This document shows, in pieces, positions 58,080 through 64,000 of a DNA stretch of 64,000 nt; the stretch's first letter is position 1; every line of letters begins with the position of its first letter. This DNA comes from Symsagittifera roscoffensis (lineage: Eukaryota; Xenacoelomorpha; Acoela; Convolutidae): contig NC_087068.1 in NCBI RefSeq assembly GCF_963678635.1, positions 30,196,318 to 30,260,317 on the forward strand. Direction: 5' to 3'. Position numbers and translations under genes: made by a program. The notes under the pieces were generated by a model that was not told where the DNA came from, did no database searches, and was given only the letters and a program-made list of their open reading frames with translations.

Positions 58080-60824
58080 TCACTCCATCACTTCTCCATC
58101 CTGATCTTCGCTGTCTTCCAACACTTTCTCCAGCATGTCCATGGAGTTGCGGGCCGTGCCCCAACTCTCCTGTTCCAACAGCCTCGGTTTGCAGCAAGGT
58201 AGCAAGTCCACATTCACCTTCTGCTCCCGGTTCCTGCAAAAGCTGTTGTGAAGACATAGGCTCACGTTTCGTTCTAGGTCAGCTCTTAAGACCTCTTTCT
58301 TCTCATCTTCAGTAACACAAGGCGCTCCAGCTACCCGCTTCACCGCTATGGTGACCGCGTTTCTGTGCGTCAAGAAAGCTCTCTTATAGGCTCCTGGTCC
58401 TATATCTAGCTGGAAAGATTGATAGGCTTCCGTGTTCCTCGACATGTGACGCTTCGCGCGTTCATACATCCATGATGTCATCACTGCACGGAACCAAGGC
58501 ATCAATCTTTGCCTTGACCATATTATTTCAATGGCTTTAGGTATCCTCAGAACCTTGCAGGTGGTTCTGAAAAGATCCAATTCACGGCTCATCTTCACGT
58601 TGCTCAGCTGCTCAGGAGTCGGCACGGCCGTCTCCTGCTGACTTGTGTCCGCGTTAGCCTCCAGCCATCTCACTGCTAGCATGGCGCTAACCACCACGAT
58701 TGACACTTGTTGATTCTGATCGGGCAACCCCGTAGAGTACAACTCCTCCACGTCCCATACTAGCATCAGATTCCCGCGTTTGGGGTACCACAACGTCTGC
58801 GCCAAGCAGTGGCAAGGATACTCCCCATGGGTTCTCACTATGTTCCTTCGGGTCCGATATCCTGAGGCTCCCAGCAACGGTTCCACCTCCATCAGAATTC
58901 TATGTAAGTCGTCTTTCTCTTCTATGGTGGGGAATTCAGTGGGTAAGGCTCCACTCGCTTTCTGTTTCTGGAACTCACTCACATTGCCTTCGTTTAATCT
59001 CAGAAACTCTTCACCCACTACGTCTTGCAACTCGCTTTCAGATCTCTTCGGGACTGCCCGAAAGATCTTTGCCAACAAGTCATATGACCTTTCCGACATT
59101 CTGGCCAACCTCACACACTTTGGCACAGAGAAAAGTTGGTCAACCAACACTTGTTGCGTCCTCGCATCCATTACCACCATGTGCGTAGGATACTTGCTAT
59201 TACAGTATGGCGCGGAGCTTGAACCCACCATATATTTTGAACCAGTCGGTCTGTGATAGGCTTCACTATCCTTCAGATTCATTTCATTTTCTAGAGCTTC
59301 TCGCCAGCCCCCAATCTTCTGCTCTGTCTGTAACGCTCCAGGGAATATCTCCACGCTGAGGGACGTCACTAGCTCATGGGCACGCTCTAGGCGCTCAAGC
59401 GATTCTATCGAACTCGTCATGCTACAAAATCCCAAGGCTGTGATCAAGTTTACGTCTGTCACCCCATGGCAGTCTGCGACCAACTCCATGGCACTCTTAT
59501 CTGACATGTTCAATCTTCCGTACAATCGTGCCAGTTGTCGATGCTGCTCGCTCAGCGTAACCAGGCAGTGTCCCAGGTTACAAACATGTCCTTCCATCCC
59601 ATTGTGTTGAGCCAAGCATGTTCCTTGGTTCAACCAATTACTCGATGGACCTTCCTCGGACAGCTCCGTGGATGGGTTGCTCTTCCTCTTCGTCAATCTC
59701 ATGGCCAGCAGATGATGTATCATGGCCAGATCATGTAAACTCGCGTCATCATCTAGGTCTAACGTGATATCCGCCGTCATGTCCCAGATTAAACCGGCGT
59801 TAGGATGTGGACACCAAGAAGGCTTCATGAGTTCCCACATCGTCACTAGACTGGTTTTCAAGGGACCGTCCACTTGCTCCTTTAGCTCGGGAACCGAGGG
59901 TTCGACCACTCCTTCTTCCAAGATAATTCCCAGCTTGGGTTGTTCCACCATCAGCATTCCAGTTTCTTTAATACGTTCGACCCAGAAATTGAGTACTATG
60001 ACTTGCTCATAGTCGAAGTACGCTTCCCTGGCTTCTTCATTCACGAAGGGATTATACGCCATCCCCGGTATGCCAGACACATATTGGAACGACTTCAGTT
60101 TCCCCAGTGTTGCAAACTCTTTTTGTCCTCTGACCGCTTCAATCAACTCTCGGCCCACTTTCAATTCTTTGTTGGAATATCTTCTCACCTCTTCCAACTT
60201 GTGATAGCTTTCCATATCATTCGACTCCTTGCTTGGCACAGTCAATGGCATGTCCTGATATAGCTCCAGGAGTGCCCTAAGGAAGTTCCTTTCACAATCA
60301 ACTCCCTTTTGCCGAATGATCTTTATGCATTCTCCCAAAACAGGAGTGGGGATACGATCCACCACGAACCTGACAAAGCAAAGGGCATCCTTACGCTTAG
60401 CCCATGCTATCGCAGAATCGTCTTTCGAAATCAACGCTCGCAGAGTTTCCATCAACTCCAGTTCCTGTTCCCGTGATTTCGAATCATTACTGGCTTCATA
60501 CTCCGCTCTCTTGATGCCCATCAAGCACCAAGCTAACCGTACTTGCAGATCAGTTCTCACGCAAGGATGAGCCAGGTATGCCGCCACCGTAGCAGGTGCA
60601 TGCATCGCCTCGTCGAAGTATCTCTGGAGGGCCGCCCTCCAGGAGATTTCTAGCAGTTTTTCCAATCCGACTTCGTTCGCTTCAGAGGACATTACCGTTC
60701 CGTATTCTTTTCGATTTAAGTTCGAATTCTCCGTGAGCTCTTTCAGATATTCCTGCATGACTCGCTTCTCGCTCCAAGCCATCAGGTGCCCTCTCGCGGA
60801 GTTCCTCGCTTTCAACATCTCCAC
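58080..60824 (-). CDS. Unrecognised 914-aa protein of the GC-rich block
   Basis: The longest ORF in the window, without introns or internal stops. It opens at GTG 60,824 with the first ATG at 60,818. In the same frame an upstream piece (ATG 60,986, 47 codons) ends at TGA 60,845-60,843, seven codons before. The protein is mostly helical-looking, with many Trp, Met and Leu, Cys-rich spots (a PYCNSKYP and a CHCLAQ block) and an acidic C-terminal tail (EDSEDQDGEVME). There is no signal peptide, membrane segment, Walker box, polymerase motif or DDE pattern that I can see. Size and shape would suit a structural or capsid-like protein, but that is only a guess. It is markedly richer in G and C than the host genes here. 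Confidence 0.7.
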   Translation of the reverse strand: MEMLKARNSARGHLMAWSEKRVMQEYLKELTENSNLNRKEYGTVMSSEANEVGLEKLLEISWRAALQRYFDEAMHAPATVAAYLAHPCVRTDLQVRLAWCLMGIKRAEYEASNDSKSREQELELMETLRALISKDDSAIAWAKRKDALCFVRFVVDRIPTPVLGECIKIIRQKGVDCERNFLRALLELYQDMPLTVPSKESNDMESYHKLEEVRRYSNKELKVGRELIEAVRGQKEFATLGKLKSFQYVSGIPGMAYNPFVNEEAREAYFDYEQVIVLNFWVERIKETGMLMVEQPKLGIILEEGVVEPSVPELKEQVDGPLKTSLVTMWELMKPSWCPHPNAGLIWDMTADITLDLDDDASLHDLAMIHHLLAMRLTKRKSNPSTELSEEGPSSNWLNQGTCLAQHNGMEGHVCNLGHCLVTLSEQHRQLARLYGRLNMSDKSAMELVADCHGVTDVNLITALGFCSMTSSIESLERLERAHELVTSLSVEIFPGALQTEQKIGGWREALENEMNLKDSEAYHRPTGSKYMVGSSSAPYCNSKYPTHMVVMDARTQQVLVDQLFSVPKCVRLARMSERSYDLLAKIFRAVPKRSESELQDVVGEEFLRLNEGNVSEFQKQKASGALPTEFPTIEEKDDLHRILMEVEPLLGASGYRTRRNIVRTHGEYPCHCLAQTLWYPKRGNLMLVWDVEELYSTGLPDQNQQVSIVVVSAMLAVRWLEANADTSQQETAVPTPEQLSNVKMSRELDLFRTTCKVLRIPKAIEIIWSRQRLMPWFRAVMTSWMYERAKRHMSRNTEAYQSFQLDIGPGAYKRAFLTHRNAVTIAVKRVAGAPCVTEDEKKEVLRADLERNVSLCLHNSFCRNREQKVNVDLLPCCKPRLLEQESWGTARNSMDMLEKVLEDSEDQDGEVME

Positions 60825-60845
60825 ATAACCCCCTGCCGGATCTCA

Positions 60846-60986
60846 CATGTGGACCGATTCCGGCACAGTTATTCGACTGTACTCGACCACGTCGAGTTGT
60901 CCTTCCAGTTTCAACTTGGCCATGTTGATTCGCGAGGGTCTATAATCTTCAAGTCCTCCAGATCCACATTGACTGATGATTTCCAT
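60846..60986 (-). CDS. Short ORF leading into the 914-aa frame
   Basis: ATG at 60,986, two bases after the stop of the basic ORF, then 47 codons to TGA at 60,845-60,843. It is in the frame of the 914-aa ORF, so it may be that protein's real N-terminus cut off by one stop. The piece has a clear DVVEYSRITVPESVHM end. The frame is also open upstream to about 61,136. Confidence 0.5.
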
Positions 60987-60988
60987 TT

Positions 60989-61216
60989 CTAACTTAGTGT
61001 CTGCCAGGGTTCGCGCCGTCTTCTTCGACCTATGGTCAGACCTGCCAAGAGCATAGGGGGTATCAGGTTTTCTTTTTCTCCCCCGGCTGGTGTCGCACCA
61101 TCTCCTTGCCCGCTCTCGCCTGAACGACCCGCACTAATCAGAGAGGTCACCACTGTCTTGGCTTTTGACTTCACCACCCTCTGGTTCACGACTCGACTCC
61201 CTGACCTTCCTTTCAT
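60989..61216 (-). CDS. Small very basic ORF
   Basis: Starts with ATG at 61,216, five bases after the TGA of the 402-aa ORF, and ends in TAG at 60,991-60,989. It encodes 75 aa: a basic N-terminus (MKGRSGSRVVNQRVVKSKAK), a Gly/Ser-rich middle, and a GRRRRREPW block near the end. The frame is open a further 13 codons upstream, overlapping the end of the previous ORF. Such a small basic product could bind nucleic acid, but I recognise no family. Confidence 0.5.
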   Translation of the reverse strand: MKGRSGSRVVNQRVVKSKAKTVVTSLISAGRSGESGQGDGATPAGGEKENLIPPMLLAGLTIGRRRRREPWQTLS

Positions 61217-61221
61217 TCTCT

Positions 61222-62430
61222 TCAGCCCTTTTTTGGCTCGTCTAACAAGTAATTTCTTTGTGCCTGCTGATCATCGGCACTGTCTTCTGTAACTAACTCG
61301 GTCAGAACATCCGACTCCATGGAGTTCACTATTTTCTCCAGGACCTCACGCATGATGGGTTGATTCAATCCCACCTTCATTATGGACTGTGTCCCATATC
61401 GTCGTATCACGTCCCATGATTTTTCCATGAAGTTCACTCGGCTCCAGGTTGCTCCTGTCTTGCCTTCCAGTTCCATTTGATATCTTTCCCATTCCTCTTC
61501 TGGTAACGTACTGAGGAATGATATCTTCATTGACTCCTCGATTTTTCTCCTCCTCGGTGATTTATGAAGCAGTCTCTGCGGATCCCTGCTTCGGCACTCT
61601 CTAGCCTGGCTTATTGGGTCCATCGGAGATAGATCGGCCGACGCCTCCTTTGTAGGGGACATGAAGGACGATGGTGCCATCAGCAATAAACTCCCATCGA
61701 CTTCCCCATCGTCGTCTTCACTGAACCGGTATTCTAGCAAGTCCCTCTCCAACGCTCCTAGATCGGTCTCTCCCGGTTTTTCCGTCTTACTTCCGGTCTC
61801 GTCATCGTTATCGTCCTGATCCATCAATTCATCGTCGTCCGCACCAGGTTTCGGCCTGGGTCCTGAAGGTCCTTGTCGTGAGTCAGTGCCCGAGTCCGGC
61901 CGAGCCGGTACGGTCATGTCTCCTGCGTGATAAAACAATTCATCATCCACCAGGAATTCTACAGACTCCTCGCCATGTGGTGCTAGGTCCTCTATCGTTA
62001 TATATGAGCCCCCTCTGCTCTCTTTTGCTACTTCCATCATCACTACTTTCACTTCTCCTGACCACTTCAGTCTTGATAAGTCATCCGTGGGAGAATGCAC
62101 TTCATTCCACATTTCGGCCGAGACCTCTGGTCTCCTGGAAGGTAGTGCCTTGATCTTCTTCCTACTCCAAGCATCAGGAAATGAGAAGTCGAATGTGTGC
62201 GCGGCTGCCACATTCCAGCCGATGAAGCGCGGCTCCATCCCTTCACTCCACTTCAACATTCTCTTTTCTGCATCACGAGCTGCTCCGATGCGAGGGGCAA
62301 TGATGGGAGATGTGACTCCCAACAACATCCTCCTTATCGGTGGATATCGAGGGCATTGGTCCGGCAGCGGCCTGGACCCAGGAAGCCATGTTTGCTGATT
62401 CTCTTTCGCGTGTGTGTAGGCTCCTGGCAA
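61222..62430 (-). CDS. Unrecognised 402-aa acidic protein
   Basis: Open for 402 codons directly after a TAA at 62,433-62,431 and in the same frame as the ORF before it. The first codon is TTG; the first ATG is codon 35. A disordered acidic middle, about residues 180-250, has runs of Asp and Glu (GADDDELMDQDDNDDETG) with Pro/Gly on both sides. A helical, charged C-terminal part contains SFLSTLPEEEWERYQMELEG. An acidic disordered middle followed by a helical end is seen in phosphoprotein-like cofactors of negative-strand RNA viruses, but no homology could be shown by eye. It ends 5 nt before the next ATG. Confidence 0.55.
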   Translation of the reverse strand: MPGAYTHAKENQQTWLPGSRPLPDQCPRYPPIRRMLLGVTSPIIAPRIGAARDAEKRMLKWSEGMEPRFIGWNVAAAHTFDFSFPDAWSRKKIKALPSRRPEVSAEMWNEVHSPTDDLSRLKWSGEVKVVMMEVAKESRGGSYITIEDLAPHGEESVEFLVDDELFYHAGDMTVPARPDSGTDSRQGPSGPRPKPGADDDELMDQDDNDDETGSKTEKPGETDLGALERDLLEYRFSEDDDGEVDGSLLLMAPSSFMSPTKEASADLSPMDPISQARECRSRDPQRLLHKSPRRRKIEESMKISFLSTLPEEEWERYQMELEGKTGATWSRVNFMEKSWDVIRRYGTQSIMKVGLNQPIMREVLEKIVNSMESDVLTELVTEDSADDQQAQRNYLLDEPKKG

Positions 62431-63186
62431 TTAAGGTACTCTCACAGCCTCTCCGGTATCTTTCACCACTGGACTCAAATTCCAAAGTTTTGGGTTAAAC
62501 TGGATGTGGGACAGATCCTCACGGCCCATTCGGCGCTTGAAGTGGTTGTTGAAGTCCATCAACACCCAGCCTGGCTCTGCTATTCTTCCGAACAGCCTAT
62601 CGTCGCTAGCCAGCCTTCTCAGTTCACTCTGCTCTACCCAATTCAGCACGGAACAATCCACGACTGAGATCAGGTTGACATACAACACCGAATTCCTGTA
62701 TGCCTTCACTTGTACGTCCGGGAACGCGAAAGTTATCACCGGTCCATACACCACTGTGACGAATTCCCGCAATCCGTGGACCAGAGCCAACGGATCGATC
62801 CGCATCATGACAGCCAAGTCTGTTAGTAAGGGCATGCCACAATATTGCTTACATTCGCCTGCGTTCGTCGCCACCTTGTCTTCTCCCGTGACGCTTCTGT
62901 TCTGTTGCAAGAGGCATTGAAGCAGGAGAGTCCTCCAATCCTTCATCTTCCTGAGCGAGGCGGTTTTCAACTGCGCATTGAACTCGCGACTTGTTCCCAG
63001 GAGCTGTTCAGGGTAACAAAACAGCACAAGCCAGTCACCCAGTCGACCGTAGGTCATGGCAATCAGAGTCAGGAGTCCATCCAATCTCAAATCTGCCAAC
63101 GCTTGAGTAAAGAGGTTTGCCGGTCCTTTCACAAAGTTTTCATGACCAAATGTCACGTATAAGGCTAGCACCAGGCCAATCGACAA
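62431..63186 (-). CDS. Unrecognised 251-aa ORF
   Basis: Open for 251 codons in the frame of the ORFs on both sides. It begins at TTG (63,186); the frame is open back to the TGA at 63,270-63,268. The first in-frame ATG is near codon 44, so it is unlikely to be a whole gene by itself. It starts with a hydrophobic stretch (LVLALYVTFG), has a Leu-rich helical middle, and ends NPKLWNLSPVVKD before TAA. It may be the middle of a longer protein broken by point stops. Confidence 0.5.
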   Translation of the reverse strand: MSIGLVLALYVTFGHENFVKGPANLFTQALADLRLDGLLTLIAMTYGRLGDWLVLFCYPEQLLGTSREFNAQLKTASLRKMKDWRTLLLQCLLQQNRSVTGEDKVATNAGECKQYCGMPLLTDLAVMMRIDPLALVHGLREFVTVVYGPVITFAFPDVQVKAYRNSVLYVNLISVVDCSVLNWVEQSELRRLASDDRLFGRIAEPGWVLMDFNNHFKRRMGREDLSHIQFNPKLWNLSPVVKDTGEAVRVP

Positions 63187-63267
63187 CTTCCTGATGTCCT
63201 TGACGAAACTCGCGATCAGGTTCCTAGATGCCTTCGGATAGCACGTCGATAGGAAAGATGGCGTCCA

Positions 63268-63990
63268 TCACACTCCCATTCCACTCAAGATAGCATCTGA
63301 TCGTTCATACTGTGCCTTAGTGGCCAGCACGTCAGCTTGGAACTTGTCCAGCGACATCGTGTTAACGTCCTGCATCAGTTTCAACATCTTGCCTCCAGCT
63401 AACTCCCGGGCATCAAATAGATTCTTTAGATACACGTGTATCTCTTTAATTATTGCCGGCGCATGCTCGAACGCGTCCTCACCCAAGGTGCACAGCCTAG
63501 GTGACAAATACAACCATACGTTGTTGTGCGGCTTCGTACGCAAAGCCATTGCCATGAGGTCCTCCTCCGCTGACGTCATGTTCTTTCTGATCATCCTTCC
63601 CTGCTCATTCTCTGCATGATCCATCTGTCTGAACCAGAGATCATCAGCCACCTGTTGTACTAACAGATGATCGTCATCTACCCCTGGTCTTAACTTCAGC
63701 AATCTGGCGAAGTTGGACAGCTCCAACCCCAGAACCTCATCTAGCACCAACCGAGTTGTGCTACAATCTCTGAGCCCCTGTATGGCATTCGAAATGTCAG
63801 CCCAAACGGCGGGAAGCTCAGATTGGGACGGGTAGTAATTGTCCGGGTCCACTACTCTGTTTGGGGCAGGAATTATCACATTGAACCTCCCCTCTGCTTT
63901 TGTTGTGACCATTGTATATACAAATTGGAGGAGTTCTGGTAATGCAGCGTACCCTGGTGACAATACAAAGATCACCTTCACCACATTCAT
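63268..63990 (-). CDS. Unrecognised 240-aa ORF at the window edge
   Basis: ATG at 63,990, ten bases from the window end; the frame is open upstream, so the real start may be outside. It begins KVIFVLSPGYAALPELLQFV and has a NVIIPAPNRVVDPDNYYPSQ block that looks conserved-type, followed by a Trp/Leu helical region. It ends in TGA at 63,270-63,268, where GTGTGATGG gives an ATG overlapping the stop. No family was recognised. Confidence 0.5.
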   Translation of the reverse strand: MNVVKVIFVLSPGYAALPELLQFVYTMVTTKAEGRFNVIIPAPNRVVDPDNYYPSQSELPAVWADISNAIQGLRDCSTTRLVLDEVLGLELSNFARLLKLRPGVDDDHLLVQQVADDLWFRQMDHAENEQGRMIRKNMTSAEEDLMAMALRTKPHNNVWLYLSPRLCTLGEDAFEHAPAIIKEIHVYLKNLFDARELAGGKMLKLMQDVNTMSLDKFQADVLATKAQYERSDAILSGMGV

Positions 63991-64000
63991 GGCGAAGCGT

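Noticed and set aside
58780-59256. Plus-strand ORF of 158 codons
   Set aside because: Shadow of the 914-aa minus-strand ORF; other plus-strand ORFs between 58 and 64 kb are likewise shadows.
61222-63990. Use of a nonstandard genetic code for the GC-rich block
   Set aside because: Two different stop codons (TGA and TAA) occur inside the shared frame and TGA, TAA and TAG all act as ends elsewhere, so recoding of a single codon cannot explain it.
1-64000. tRNA, rRNA or CRISPR loci
   Set aside because: No tRNA box pair, rRNA-like block or evenly spaced short repeats with unique spacers were found by eye.

Overview
The window looks like invertebrate metazoan nuclear DNA: AT-rich, with spliced host genes using GT..AG introns, a secreted C-type lectin, an animal-type NFXL1 gene and several classes of retroelement. 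I cannot name the species. No bacterial-type genes, CRISPR array, rRNA or tRNA were recognised.

Layout. (1) 2-21,406 is one very long LTR retroelement on the plus strand. Its LTRs are about 378 bp and about 95% identical by eye. The order is leader, an unknown basic ORF, internal tandem repeats, gag, protease, reverse transcriptase, RNase H, integrase, an unknown Pro/Gln-rich ORF, an envelope-like glycoprotein gene, and a further unknown ORF downstream of env. Coding parts carry stops and frameshifts. The RNase H-to-integrase block is duplicated in tandem and the integrase tail is repeated in broken pieces. (2) 22,125-22,973 is a two-exon C-type lectin gene on the minus strand. (3) 23-38 kb has no convincing gene. 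It holds an AT microsatellite, a roughly 750-bp tandem duplication and dispersed repeats. (4) 38,035-54,438 is a complete NFXL1 orthologue on the minus strand. Ten exons join in frame to 3,207 nt (1,068 aa) with a C-terminal membrane anchor. Its introns hold a decayed zinc-finger/coiled-coil gene fragment, a diverged repeat of about 150-bp period, a near-perfect 845-bp tandem duplication, an SGNH-hydrolase-like remnant and an antisense LINE with a restriction-like endonuclease region. (5) 55.2-56.2 kb is a second LINE remnant of CR1/Jockey type. (6) 58,080-64,000 (running off the window) is a visibly GC-richer, intronless block of minus-strand ORFs that I cannot assign to any family.

The last block is the best candidate for an undescribed system. 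Three long ORFs share one frame and are separated only by single stop codons (TGA, TAA). A short very basic ORF starts 5 nt after the third one stops. Another start codon lies 2 nt after that basic ORF stops, leading (through one more in-frame TGA) into a 914-aa ORF. This virus-like compactness, the foreign base composition and the absence of a recognisable polymerase, integrase or helicase inside the window point to an endogenised virus-like or new mobile element. Its far end lies outside the window.
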